Assembly: GCA_964030475.1 (NCBI GenBank)
Contig: CAXIPT010000001.1
Location: 11,561,823 to 11,625,822 of the forward strand
DNA from: Tethya wilhelma
Lineage: Eukaryota; Porifera; Demospongiae; Tethyida; Tethyidae
Reading direction: 5' to 3'
DNA length: 64,000 nucleotides
Below the pieces are notes generated by a model. The model ran no database searches. It had not been told where the DNA came from and saw only the letters and a program-made list of their open reading frames with translations. Positions within the stretch are counted from its first letter, which is position 1; each line of letters opens with the position of its first letter. Positions 23,981 through 35,512 of this stretch are shown one piece after another. Both the position numbers and the translations under genes were made by a program.

Positions 23981-24941
23981 TTTTGAGATATTATAAGTAA
24001 TATGGGTATGGGATTGGAAACAGCCATATACCACAATACTCTACTTACCCACACTATTGTCCCTTTTTTTTTTGGTGTGTATGAATGTTATTAATGGCAG
24101 CTGTAAGTGGAGACTGAAACTTGCTTACTGATTCATCTTGCGCAAAGCAACACTGATTTTCACGATACCTGAACAACGGTAAACAACATCTGATTTACTG
24201 TACTAGGGACTTTTTTATGACCAGCTAGCTACAAGATTTTTCTAACAAGAGTTGCTCGTCGTGACAGACGAAGGGTACTTGTGATTGAAAACTAGAATAT
24301 TTTAGCACTTCATTGCGAACAGTATTCAGCAAATGAGATCTTGAAGTGAAAGTGAACGTACATAAGAAACGGTGGAACCATCTGTAAAGGCGAGCAGTAC
24401 AGTGGCCTTCTGTTGGTATTCTGTGACACCATTTAGCACCTTGTTGAGCTTAAATTCACTCAAGGAACCCTTATATACAAGTTCAGCTATTATTGTATGG
24501 CACTGTGTTACTTGAAAATGACTTTTTATTTACTACACTTGCTGATGTCTGTTAAGAGCCACAAAACCATAATTACTTTGCAGCTGTCAACCACTTTTGT
24601 ACATGCCAAACAGAGACCCACTACTTGAATGAGTGAATTTTATAGCTAAAATATTAATACTGTTGCCAAATACACCATGGGCCAGCCAACAAAAATTCAG
24701 AATGACAGCAAAGAACTGGGTGCACAGGAATACCAGCCACAGTCAATCACTTTGGTTTCTGTGCCACACAAAATTGCAGACGGTGTCCTATTTCGTGCAA
24801 AGTTGTATTCGACAGACCTCAGGAACTGACATGCCTAGAACCAGCAATCAAGATGTGAGGGTATAGAGAGATGAGGGAGTCACATTGGCATTGCACATCA
24901 AGTGGGAGAGTTGGCATCTAATTGTAGGGAGCCATAAGATA
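23981..24941. other. no recognisable gene
   Basis: AT-rich DNA; one 77-codon frame on plus (24633-24866) without domain or splice support. Confidence 0.4.
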
Positions 24942-25495
24942 TTCCCAGTATGGTAGTACTGGCCATGGGTACATAGGAATGGCACGAATGGCCCATTAGC
25001 ACATTACAAATATTCACGCTAATAACTCTGCAAAAATATGCGCTTGGCACTAAAAGGCTTCTTAAACTATTATTTAGCTCTTTCTGTTTCTAATGAGCCC
25101 AAAAACATGGCCTAAAACCATTGCTAAAGTACCAAACTAAAATATGCCAAACCTCCAATTTTCTCCATCTTCTTCTTCTTTTTCTTCTTCTAAATCTGTG
25201 TTGGCAAGAGTTTTCTCAGGGACTGCTCGCTTTCAGAAGCTGATTCTTGAATAAATAAACTTGGTTTCTTTGTCTTCAATCACTTTTGCCACCGGTTTTT
25301 TGTGTCTCTCATTGAGTCGCTAGATACAAGGCGAAAAGTGCTTTCTCCATATGGCGGCCATTAATTTCTAAACTATTCATTAGTTAGCTAGTCTAGCAAC
25401 CCTTTCCATATTCAAGTAGGCGTTATTTGGGATCTTTTGCCAGCACTGAGTGTCCCAAGTTCTGGTTCTGTCCTATCCTGTGTTCAGTTCTTCAT
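24942..25495 (+). repeat. dispersed 1-kb element, copy B
   Basis: Begins TTCCCAGTATGGTAGTACTG after TA. It carries the shared inner sequence (GGCCCATTAGCACA, CCATCTTCTTCTTC, CTCCATATGGCGGCC) up to a stretch at 25440-25495 that matches only copy A. The palindromic end is missing. Confidence 0.8.
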
Positions 25496-25857
25496 GTAGT
25501 ATTACCGAGTTTGCAATAACTTCTGATGCTTAATGATAACTTAGTTACAAGAACTTACAGTATTTATAAGAAGTACAAATGTTACTAAAAATATTCCTAA
25601 GAATAACCTAACGTAAAATTAATATTAAATCATAGGAAGTGGTTAAAGTGTTAGGAAGTACAAATAGAGACAAACTGTAAGACCAAAATACATCAAAGAT
25701 ACATAGCGAATAGTATAGTAATAAGATCAGTCTTATTCCACACTTCAGTAGGGAAGTTTTGTCTATAGCTAATAAGACAAACATATAATTGACACAAATC
25801 ACGTTTTCAGCTTGAGATTTTAGAGTTTCAGCTGTCTGCAAGGCATGTCTGTGACTT

Positions 25858-25948
25858 GTACAGGCTGAGGTATTCCCGTACTGAGGGCTGTTGGCAAGTT
25901 CTCTGCTCAAGCTAAAGACTAAATTCCACCTACAATTATTCAAAAAAT
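25858..25948. repeat. 91-bp contig-end sequence repeated at 34096-34186
   Basis: From GTACAGGCTGAGG to TTCAAAAAAT, directly before the n at 25949. As far as I can align by eye it is identical to 34096-34186, directly after the n at 34095. This is a likely assembly overlap; see findings. Confidence 0.9.
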
Positions 25949-25949
25949 N

Positions 25950-27125
25950 CTGCAAGGTGTCTGGCTTATTCTGGCGGAGTCGAAGACGAACATCCTCATC
26001 TGTAAGAGAATCAATAAATTGGTCTTTAGCCAACACTTCTAACATTTCAGCACTAGCATCAGGATATGCAAGGTGAGCCAAATGCTCAACATCCTCAGCC
26101 AACTCCGGGAGTGTCTCATCTCTCCTCCTCACCCTCCCCCTCAACTTGACTCTGTTCAACTCGGCCTGGTGGGAGCTGCCAAACCTCCTCTCCAGGGCAG
26201 CAACAAGAGCATCATAGTCACCCCGACGGTCCTGAGGGATGTTGGACAGAACTGTAAGAGCTGGCCCTCTCAAGCTGACAGCCAGGTGTGTAGCTTTCTC
26301 CACCCTACTCCAGCGATTGGCCTCAGCTAGCATCTCAAACTGCAGCTGGTAAGCATCCCATGGGGAACGCCCATCAAAAGGCGGTGGTTTGGAGAGACTG
26401 GAGGTAGCTCCGCCTCCTCCCCCAGTAGGTATCCCGCGAGAACCTGTAGGGAAAGAATGAGATGGCACAAACTCGGCGACAGTCGGCTTCAAAGGCTGAC
26501 TCCCAGTAGGCTTGACTATCTTTGCGTCAAGCTGTGCCTTAGTAGCAAACCGGCCCTCTACTGCCTCCATCACTTCAGAAATAATGGCAGTTTTAGCTGT
26601 TCGGAGCTCAGATGAGAGGTCCTCTTGAGTAGCATGCAGGCCCACCAGGTCAGACTCTGTAGAGGAGATCCTATTATGAATAACTTCCTTCATCGAGGAG
26701 AAATCCTGCTGGAGAGCGTGGACCGTAGCCTCAGCTGCCAGCTGCTTCTGTTCCATCTCCTGCCACCTCTGTTCCTGACCATAAATCAACTGTTCAAGTC
26801 TTGCCTCCTGCTGCTTTGCGAGCTGCAACTGCCTCTCAGCCTGCTCCTGCTGCACGGACACCACTCTCTCTAGATCAGTTTTGTGGTCCCTGGCGAGTTG
26901 CTCCTGCTTAGCGTGCTGATTCTGAACAGCTTGCATCAACTGGTCCTGCTTCGCTTGCTGTCCCTGGACAGTTTGGAAAGTAGCCACTTGCTGCTCCTGC
27001 ACGGACCTGAGCATAGCAACCAAAGATGACAGCTGCTGCTGCTGCTGTTGCTGCTGTTGTTGCTGTTGCTGCTGCTGTTGTTCCTTTTCCAGCTTCGCTA
27101 CTTGAGACCGTGTTCCCTGGCTCAT
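25950..27125 (-). CDS. Gypsy-type retrotransposon gag (C-terminus cut by contig end)
   Basis: Minus-strand frame with ATG at 27125, about 391 codons to the n at 25949. It begins MSQGTRSQVAKLEKE, then a polyglutamine run (residues about 15-32, from CAG/CAA codons), and a long Gln/Glu-rich coiled coil to about residue 200. After a Gly/Ser-rich hinge comes a gag-like block: PPPFDGRSPWDAYQLQFEML, then RGPALTVLSNIP, YDALVAALERRFGS and RRRDETLPELAEDVEHLA. This order (FDG..W..Y, then L.gpA, then L..rFg) is typical of Ty3/Gypsy gag. An LTR lies just upstream (27155-27380). The frame seems to run on past the n to 25608, but that joins another contig and should be ignored. Zinc knuckle and pol are not present. 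Confidence 0.8.
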
Positions 27126-27154
27126 AATTGAAGTAAGTAACTCCTGACACCAGA

Positions 27155-27380
27155 TGTAACGTAGTTGCGCGGGTAGTAGTTAGCCAGGGAATGATATAGT
27201 CAGAATGATCTTCAAACTCAAAAGGGCTATGTGGCAGCTATTTATAGAGAACTGCAGCCCTTGCACAATAACACAGGAAATGCACAACACACAAGTGGGT
27301 GGTACAAAACACAATAGATGAAAAGGTTCAATTAGCACAACAATAGTCTAAGAGTCAAATTAGAACACATGTTCGTTACA
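27155..27380 (-). repeat. 5' LTR of the gag-bearing Gypsy element
   Basis: 226 bp bounded on plus by TGTAACG and CGTTACA, giving the usual TG...CA ends, and 30 bp upstream of the gag ATG. It holds a TATA-like CTATAAATAG (minus) near 27240. Between LTR and ATG, TGGTGTCAGG starts 2 nt from the LTR and may be the primer binding site; the matching tRNA is not identified. Confidence 0.7.
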
Positions 27381-27573
27381 ATACAATTTCTCAATGGGTT
27401 CCCCACAAGACATGTCTCTGACATACACATCAGCCAGTCTTCCTGAAAGTGGTAAATCTTGCAAAGGAGCACCACAGCTAAAAGAAAAGTCCTCAAGTGC
27501 TAAGGTCACCTCTCTCCTTTTTGGTCAATTTCTTCTGTGAATACAAGAGGCGCCAAAGACCACATTCTTCACA
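27381..27573. other. flank between LTR and next relic
   Basis: No supported gene. It probably contains the 3' flank of the minus-strand relic that starts at 31004. Confidence 0.3.
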
Positions 27574-30500
27574 TTAAAGCATCATGTCTACATTAGTGAC
27601 ATGTCTTAAGCTGCTAGCAAAAGGTAGGGTTTTTCGCTTCTTTGGTTTGGACTGGAGTGATGGACGATGAGATTCAGCTGTAACAGTTCCATACACATCT
27701 TCAAACGTCTTATAGTGTCCATCCTCACCAGGTTGTGGATCTGGTAGAACATGTAACAATGGAAACTCACTTTCGGCAAGGCGTGGAGGAAGGCATATAT
27801 CACATTCAAAAGAACCACACTTCTTTATCACAAAAAAATGTCTGCATGTGCAGCAATGATCCATAAACTTCTTTAGCCCTTCTTTGCGTGGAATATCACC
27901 TTTCCTTAAAGATTCTGTTCTTTCCAATGTCGGCTCGATTTCCTGAACAGAGGACCATAACTCTTCAATATCACTATCAGTAGCAGGACAGACGGACTTG
28001 AACGACTTCTCTTTCAGTTGAAGCCTTTGAAATAGTTGTGTTAGCAAAACTTTCACAGGCTCTATGCTGTCCTTAATACACATCTTGAAATCTGAATTCT
28101 TTTCAGCAGCTGCTCTAAGATCAGTTAGACTCTTGCACTTATAAGCCTCCTTCTTGAAACTATCATCTTTCTTCTGTCGCATCAATTGTAAACCAATTGA
28201 ATACAGACATTATCTGCTCTACTGGGTTTCACCAAGAGTGGCAAGGAGCTGTACGTGTAGCAAATAGATAATCGAGATCAAGCTTTAGAAATTGTGACAT
28301 GAGGGCAACTTGAACAGAAGAATAAGTCAGCCTGTGGTCAGGCCCTCCATCTGTGTGTGTAGATCAATAGAACAGGTTTGACATCCTCTGACTGCTGAAG
28401 GACATCATACAGCTCAGTAGTGTGCCTAACAGAAGAGGAAGCTTCAAATGCTGCCTCTTTCAGAGCGTAGAATACCTGGCCATTGTTCCAGGCCGGATCC
28501 AGTGATTCATCAGGAATTTCACTGACTAGAGTAACACTGGGCACCAGGCTGATTTAGTGAAATCATGGTCAACTTCAAATGATAATCCAACTTTGACCAA
28601 AACTGTCTTTCCTCTCTCTGCAGCGGCCACTGGATAGCCAGGCTCGCCAACTTTTATCTTGTGTTTGTCATCCAAACATACCATAGTTGCTTTATCTTTG
28701 TGCTTGATGGCAAACTCTCGAAAATAGCGAAAAATGGCTGCAGCGTAGTGTTCATCTTAGTGAGGTTTTTTTTCGGAATTGTACCATAATTATATATGTG
28801 ACCTGTCAAGGGAAAACCTGCCGGTTAGGAAAATCTGCGAATTTTGAGTTAGCTATTTCACGTATATTTAGGCCTTCCTGGGAAGCGCATATCAAAATTT
28901 GGTAAGCATAGCTATAATAGTTTTCCAGATATAGCTCTTGCAAGCAGTCCTGCCTCCACTCGTGGCTTCCTAGAAAAATGGTTGTAAAGTTGTTACTAGG
29001 TAAACTATGGGCGGTCCGTATACTCTCCGTATCATAATTAGATCATGTACAGTACATGCTGAATATAACCACAGCTAGCCACGTGGGGACTAAAAATCAT
29101 TTAGTAAGAAGCGAGTAGCTAGGAAAGAAGACCCAGAGGACAGCTAATGGACTGAAGGAGGTAAGCGCTTGCTAGTAGACAGATAGATTCTAGGTACTGT
29201 AAGTTCTAAGAACTAAGATAAGCCTCAAAATAACCTGTACGCAATTGCCGTACAGGGAGAGGCGTTACCTACGAGTAGAAATGTACTGTATGAAAGCACT
29301 TGGCTTAGACAAGCATGTACAAAGCTTTAGCTTACCTTTCTGTCTATGTGCTGTAGCAAAATTTTGAGATTAGTCAGCTTATAAGTTAGAGAGAACATCG
29401 AATAATAAATCATTTTTAGACGCAGCTGCCTTGCTCATAAATATTCGCTACGGTTTGTTGCACAGCATAGCAACTCTTCTCCGTGTTAGCAACTAAGTAA
29501 AATGAACGAGGCTGAAACTACAGGCTATATCTCTGCAACAGAAGCAGTTCCACCCCTCAAATTTTGCATGGAGCATACTGAGATGTAGCGCAGCGCATCT
29601 GTGCAAAAAAAATATATTCGCGCAAAAACGTGAATTAAACTAAAACCACATTTTACTCCAAAAACAATAATTTCCTAACCGGCAGGTTTTCCCTTGACAG
29701 GTCACATATCTTACTTTAAGTTGGCTTGAAGGGCAGTTTTAGTTTTGGGTGACTCGGGCCAAAACTGAAGTCTGAGCCCTTCCATGCTAGGAATTGGTGT
29801 CCCATCTGGGACTCTGGCTGTTGCCTGCTCTCAGAAATCTCTAATTGAAATAGCTTTGGCAAGGTGTGTAACAGTAGTATGTCTACAATCGTCGACTGCT
29901 TCTTCATTGATGAACTTGGCTGCTTCATCCCAAAACACTCGATATTTCGTTCAACCAGAAAGGGTGCAAGTTTCATGAAGGTCAATAATTGTGTTAGGGT
30001 ATTCTGGCTCTATTCTTAATAATTCCTGAACTCTGGCATCAATTTCAGCCTCCTTTAAATCATTTTTAGCACAAGAATCACAGGTGAGGCTACGAGAAGA
30101 ATCTCAAGGCAACAGGTTTAGTAGTGGGTGAAATACGACCAAATTTGGCAAACATAGCAGCTCTCATTGCTCTGATGTGGTACGTTTTAAATGCCAGCTT
30201 TATTTCTTCTATAATCCTTTGACTACAATCTAGTGTGTTCTCAATGGGCTCTGATGGAGAAACTCTCCAGACAAATGTACAGATCCAGCATTGTTTCCAG
30301 TAGGAGTTGCGACCACAATAGGAAATTCACATCTCTAAACTCTGAAGATATTCATACCTTTTCCTAGCATCATTTGGTGCAAAGTCTTTGAGGAAAAGAT
30401 ATTCATACGGCTCCTTTTCTGTGGGAGTTTGATTAAGAGGAGCAAAGCGAGGTAAAGGAGAGCTTTTGCATGGCTGCACGTACTTCACAGTGATAGAGTC

Positions 30501-31004
30501 AGCCAAACTACGAACTGGTGCTGGTGATTGGTGAACAAGCTTCATTTTTTGCATTGAGAGCTCAGGTATTCACAGTATTGAGCAATACTTTCAGCTAGAG
30601 TAGACACCTCATGATGAAATTCTTTCCACTTTGTACTTTGTTGCCAAAATGAGGCTAGAAGTAAAGAAAAGAGAGATCGTTGGATAGCTGAGAGAACTTC
30701 ATGACTCATGTTTCCAATGGCTCGTCTTCGATGTTTCGACTTCTCAGGAACTCAAACTGAGAGATTACAACTGGAATGGGGCATGACTGCTGTTGTATAG
30801 CCGAATGTCGACCTTCGATGTACCTCTTGAAGAGCTTTCACTAGCTTTTTTTTCCAGATACAGCTGCATCACCTCCTCGGAAGGATAAACCCCTTTCTTC
30901 AAGCAGATCATTGTAGAGTTTATCTTTGGGATTACTCTTATTTCATCTCTCAGGATACCTAGATTGAGAGATTGATAATATGAAGCTATACTACTCTCGT
31001 TCAA
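27574..31004 (-). pseudogene. decayed DDE-like transposase-type gene with C4 zinc motif
   Basis: Minus-strand blocks in changing frames: MNESSIASYYQSLNLGIL (31004), CDSCAKNDLKEAEIDARVQE (about 30075-30015), VFWDEAAKFINEEAVDDCRH (about 29945-29885), CLDDKHKIKVGEPGYPVAA (about 28680-28620), TDGGPDHRLTYSSVQVALMS (about 28345-28290), RTAPCHSW then stop then NPVEQIMSVFN (about 28250-28200), and a final open frame 28185-27574 with CCTCRH..CDIC. I recall this family from corals and sponges. The Asp in LDDKH, the Asp in TDGGPDHR and the Glu in NPVE are spaced like a DDE triad (inference). Stops, frameshifts and the insertion at 28794-29709 show it is dead. Confidence 0.65.
28794..29709. mobile_element. 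inverted-repeat element inserted in the DDE-like relic
   Basis: Left end ATATGTGACCTGTCAAGGGA and onward through CCTGCCGGTTAGGAAA; the right end is the inverted match up to 29709. The arms agree over about 38 bp. It interrupts the minus-strand relic between the LQFWPESPKTK block and the region leading to CLDDKH. The TSD is unclear, because AT/TA steps sit at both edges. No coding frame. Confidence 0.8.
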
Positions 31005-31688
31005 TGACGGTTCTCACAGTTTTTCAGAGAACATACGACATTGCTGTCTTTGAGAGGACATCAAATGGCAAAGGCATTCAAAGGAGGAGCACTTTCTTCT
31101 GTACCTTGGGAGGTCACATATTGAAGGAAGGAGCCAAAAATTGATACTGCCTGATCCACTTGCACAGTCAACTCTGTATGATCCAAACTATCCTTGCTTC
31201 TCCCAATGAAAGCTTTGTCAAGTTTGATCAACAAAACAATATTGCTAGATTCTTCGATTTTCAGTGCAACTACATCATAAAAAAGTCTTGTATGCTTCTA
31301 CCCAGACTTCCAACTTCCATGGCCTTCCATGAGAGCAGAGTCCTGTGACTCATGTTGCAGAAAACAGACACCATCACCAATGCCATGAGAACAACATATA
31401 AAACTTAACTATGAACTTCAGATATTATTAAAACACTGGGACCCTGTACAGAAAAGTATACAAAAGAGGTATAAAAACAAAAAGGAACCTATACATCAAA
31501 CATAAATGTATGGTTTGTGCCATTAGCTATTCGATTATGTCTACAATAAGAAGATACAGAATGACTTATTATTGAAAGATTGGCACTGTGACTTCTGCGC
31601 ATTCTCAGTTCCATTAATATCATTAAGATGCTGTTAAAATGCAACTGCCTAAAACAACGTGGGCGGAGTACCAGAAACAGAGAAGCAA
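31005..31688. other. no recognisable gene
   Basis: Possible upstream flank of the minus-strand relic; no domain found on either strand. Confidence 0.35.
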
Positions 31689-32330
31689 GCGGATTGAGCA
31701 TTACAGATAAGGGGGGGCACTCTATGCTGTGCGGAGCAAAGCGGAGCACAGCACACTGTAGGGGGGTCTGGGGGCATCCTCCCCCGTGAAAATTTTGAAA
31801 TTTAGCTGGTTGTAGGTTCAATTTGGTGGCATTTAAGAGCCATTTACATTTATTCAAGAAATCAAAGTAAAACACAATTATAATGGATTGATTAGAGTCA
31901 TCCTTCTTGGATGACGACAGGCATACATATCAACAATTGCATCACAATCTAGTTTTATATCATGGTGGACATATAAAAGTAACAGGGAATTCAACCGATC
32001 TTGTCCCATTGTGGATCTTCGATCACTTTTTTCAAACTTTTTTTGTTGCTCTCTCTGTTAGTCAGAGTAATAGTGACAGAACTGGTTGTAGCGGCTTCAA
32101 CCTCTGAGTTACTGTCTTGTACTGAGTATCATTGGTAGAAACTTTTGGTTTCTTAGCAAAGCCAAGAGAGAGCAAAGAAGTTTGCCGCTTTGCCATAGCT
32201 CTGCATGCCACGTGTAAATCTTGCACTTTGTACCATGCTTATTATAATCAAATTACCCCACCTACAAAATCTAGCTAGCTGAAAAAGGGGGGGCACGTGC
32301 CCTTCGTCCCCTGCGCTAGATCCGCCACTG
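31689..32330. mobile_element. possible hAT-type non-autonomous fragment
   Basis: The right end GCTAGATCCGCCACTG (32315-32330) matches the terminal CAGTGGCGGATCTAG word common at hAT ends. The left part (31700-31790) has the G-run and CCTCCCCCGTGAAAATTT signature also frequent in such elements. I found no left terminus or TSD, so the start is approximate. Confidence 0.45.
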
Positions 32331-33660
32331 GATATTTTAGACCCTCATTGGGGGTGCACAAGAGGAAGCAAAGGAACGTACTGATGATTTCTATTCTCCA
32401 GTGCCTAACCTCCCAAAATCAAGTCTTCATGCTGAAGCTTTTCTTGCTAATGTCAGACTATGTTGACTTTTCCAACTTGTATGGTGATAGCTTTGATTGT
32501 CACTATATTTTTTGTGTGGAACGTGTGTTCACTGCTCACTGTTTGTACCTACCTGATCATATCAACTCTCTGTGAGTCTCCCAAGACGTCACTCTATCTT
32601 CTCTTTAAAACTTTCACTAAGAAATTACAAGTGTTGAAAGACCATAACCACAGTAGGTTTGATTTGTGGCTTCTGTGTTTTACAATATCTTTATTTGCTA
32701 ATTTTCAATGTATAGGGTCAAATCCTTCCATAGTTTTCAAAGTTCTGAAGTGTTTTCTATGGAAAATGATGTACAAATAAGGTATAAATTCATTATTATT
32801 TATTATTGGCAGATTGAATATTACCATGTTCAGTGCCCTATATCATTGTGTTCACATATAGACAAACTTCATAAAAAACCCCACATTTTCATACACTTTC
32901 CTGCTTGTCAAATTCTTAATGTATCATTTGATAAGTATAATGGAATTGACCCGCTACAGCTCCTCAAGTGTTTGGTTGAAAGTAAAACAGGTATACCCAG
33001 CAAAATAAATAAATTTCAATATGGAAATAAGCATACTGAAACAGGTGATGATGTATCTTCCCTACCTTTACATGCCATTATTCATCTACCTGGTGGCCAA
33101 AATTGTGATGTATGTTTTGCATATGCCTCCTTTCATTGCCGAGAGTGTGAACAATATTTCTCTGAAGAATGCTGCAAGCGATTTCATAACCACCCGAAAT
33201 GTACAAACCACAGCCCTACTCTTATAGATTCAAATACCACTAGTACTAATGATAATATCCTCAGCAGCCCACCAACCAATAACAGTGGTGCTAGCATTAG
33301 TTGTACTCAATCTTCAGCTGATGATAATTTATTTTGTGCTCAGTTTGATATATCCTTTCATGATTCCATGTTAGTAGCCACATTGGCTGAGAAATTTGGT
33401 TTGACTGGATTTAAAAGTTTCAAAAAAGAATAATCGATGCCACTCTAGAAGGACGATATACCTTGGTTGTTCATCCCACAGGAAGTGGTAAAAGCTTATG
33501 CTTCCAGTTCCCACAAGTGTTTCAACACAAAAAGGGCATTTGTTATCACACCAACTATTAGCTTAATGCAAAAATTTGCGACAATTAGGTATCAACAGCA
33601 CATTTGTAGGATCTACACAGTTGGATAAGCAAACTGAAATCAATGCACTAAATCCTGAAA
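32331..33660 (+). pseudogene. ubiquitin-like / B-box / RecQ-like helicase gene, truncated
   Basis: The plus-strand frame from 32862 (after acceptor TTCACATATAG) gives three domains in order. First is a ubiquitin-like fold: HIFIHFPACQILNVSF, a helix-like LLKCLVESKTGIPSK, and FQYGNKHTETGDD ending IIHLPGG. Second is a B-box-like zinc site, CDVCFAYASFHCRECEQYF with CC, H and H following (33104-33215). After a Ser/Thr/Asn-rich linker come FGLTGFKSF and, one base out of frame, the helicase start QKRIIDATLEG and Walker A HPTGSGKSLCFQFP (about 33472-33515), then a frameshifted ITPTISLMQ-type block. RecQ-like helicases have this LTGFKSF..Q...I...L.GR motif 0 and PTGSGKS. The copy ends where repeat element C starts (33667). 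No complete start was found upstream. Confidence 0.7.
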
Positions 33661-33666
33661 GTGATA

Positions 33667-34094
33667 TTCCCAGTACGGTAGCACTGGGGTGGATGGCCCA
33701 TTAGCGCAATACAAATATTCACGCTAATAACTCTGCAAAAACTGAGCGCTTAGCACTAAAAGGGTTCTTAAGCTACTATTTAGCTCTTTCTCTTTCTAAT
33801 GAACCCAAAAACATGGCCTAAAACCATCAAACACACATATACCAAACCTCCAATTTTCTTCATCTTCTTCTTATTCTTGTTCTTCTTCTTCTATCTTGGC
33901 TAAACTTTTCTCAGAGACTATTCACTTTTAGAAGCTGATTCTTGAACGAATTAACTTGGTTTCTTCTGGGACAATCGCTTTTGCCATCAGTTTTTAGCGC
34001 CTCTCATAGATACAAGGCGAAAAGCGCCTCCTCCATATGGCCGCCATTAATTTCTACATCATGCATAATTCATTAGCTTCTAGAAAATTCGAAT
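33667..34094 (+). repeat. dispersed 1-kb element, copy C (truncated by contig end)
   Basis: Starts TTCCCAGTACGGTAGCACTG after TA inside the helicase relic, and runs through the shared inner sequence to TCTAGAAAATTCGAAT, where the n at 34095 ends the contig. Confidence 0.85.
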
Positions 34095-34095
34095 N

Positions 34096-34186
34096 GTACA
34101 GGCTGAGGTATTCCCGTACTGAGGGCTGTTGGCAAGTTCTCTGCTCAAGCTAAAGACTAAATTCCACCTACAATTATTCAAAAAAT
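34096..34186. repeat. second copy of the 91-bp contig-end sequence
   Basis: Same sequence and orientation as 25858-25948; starts the contig after the n at 34095. Confidence 0.9.
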
Positions 34187-34434
34187 AGAACAAACAAGTA
34201 CAAAGAACATTAAAAATGTAATACTAACATAGGAATGGCCAAATTGTAAAAAAAGTGAGCAAACAAGATAGGAATGGTTGTTAGATTAAGCAAGTTCATT
34301 CGTGTGTCTACAATGTCATTGAGCTCAGTAGGGATATAAACATATATGTGCACTGTGACATGAAAACGCTCGATCTAACAAACAATCCTACCTTGTTTGC
34401 TTACTTTTTACGATTTGGCCATTCCTATATTTGT
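34187..34434. repeat. palindromic element interrupted by copy D
   Basis: The left arm starts AGAACAAACAAGTACAAAG. The mirrored right arm stops at CCATTCCTATA, and its missing outer part (TTACATTTTAATGTTTTTTG) reappears at 35485-35512, on the far side of copy D. So copy D was inserted into this older palindrome. Confidence 0.75.
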
Positions 34435-35484
34435 ACAAGTAAAAAAAAAAACATTGGAAATGTAATGAGACACAGGAATGGCTAAATCATAAAAAGAACA
34501 CAAACAAGATGGAATGACTGTTAGAGTGTGTGCAGGATTCTTCCTGTATGGGCTGCATTTAACAGTCTCCTTATTGAGTCTCTCATTTTGCCCACAGGAA
34601 GAATTCCTTACACACTCTAACAGCCATTCCATCTTGTTTGCGTTCTTTTTACGATTTAGCCATTCCTGTGTCTCATTACATTTCCAATGTTTTATTTACT
34701 TGCTTGTTCTCATTTTTCCATAGTTCTACAAATTACATTTGAGTTGGTGTGTGTAGCTAGCTACTGAGCTAGTAGTCTGGCAAGCCAAACTTACTGAGCC
34801 AGCGGCGGGCTGCTGAGCTGGTACCGCTTGAAGTCACAAGTTGTGTAGCCTGCTTGATACACACACATCTCAGTCATTTGGAGCTGTATCATAAGATTTA
34901 CTTGCCTTTCTGTATGTTATGATAATCAAATTCCTGATTCATCTCTTTAGAAGAGCAAAAGCATCCAGGTATCACAAAATAGTTCCAAGCAACTTGCATT
35001 TAATTCCAAATAATGCACACTTTTGTATGTGGAAAGGGTCATCAATTCGAATTTTCTAGAAGCTAATGAATTATGCATGAGTGTAGAAATTAATGGCGGC
35101 CATATGGAGGAGGCGCTTTTCGCCTTGTATCTAGCTACTCGATGAGAGGCGCTAAAAACCGATGGCAAAAGCGACTGTACTGGAAGAAACCAAGTTCGTT
35201 CGTTCAAGAATCAGCTTCTGAAAGTGAATAGTCTCTGAGAAAAGTTGAGCCAAGATAGAAGAAGAAGAAGATGGAGAAAATTGGAGGTTTGGCATGTTTG
35301 TGTTTGTTACTTTAGTGATCTTTTTAGGCCATGTTTTTGGGCTCATTAGAAAGAGAAAGAGCTAAATAGTAGCTTTAGAAGCCTTTTAGTGCTAAGCGCT
35401 CAGTTTTTGCAGAGTTATTAACGTGAATATTTGTATTGCGCTAATGGGCCATCCGTGCCATTCCTGTGTACCCAGTACTGGGAA
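34435..35484 (-). repeat. dispersed 1-kb element, copy D (most complete)
   Basis: It has a long palindrome (34435-34710), a middle segment (34711-35000, shared with copy E), the shared inner segment with CCATATGGAGGAGGCGC and a GAAGAAGAAGA run, and the terminal CCCAGTACTGGGAA (ends 35484). About 1.05 kb. ACACAGGAATGGC occurs near both ends in opposite orientation, acting as subterminal inverted repeats. No open frame of note. Confidence 0.85.
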
Positions 35485-35512
35485 TTACATTTTAATGTTT
35501 TTTGTACTTGTA

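Noticed and set aside
25608..25948. C-terminal extension of the gag frame beyond the n at 25949
   Set aside because: Different contig, no gag-like features, and the 91-bp end repeat shows the join is unreliable.
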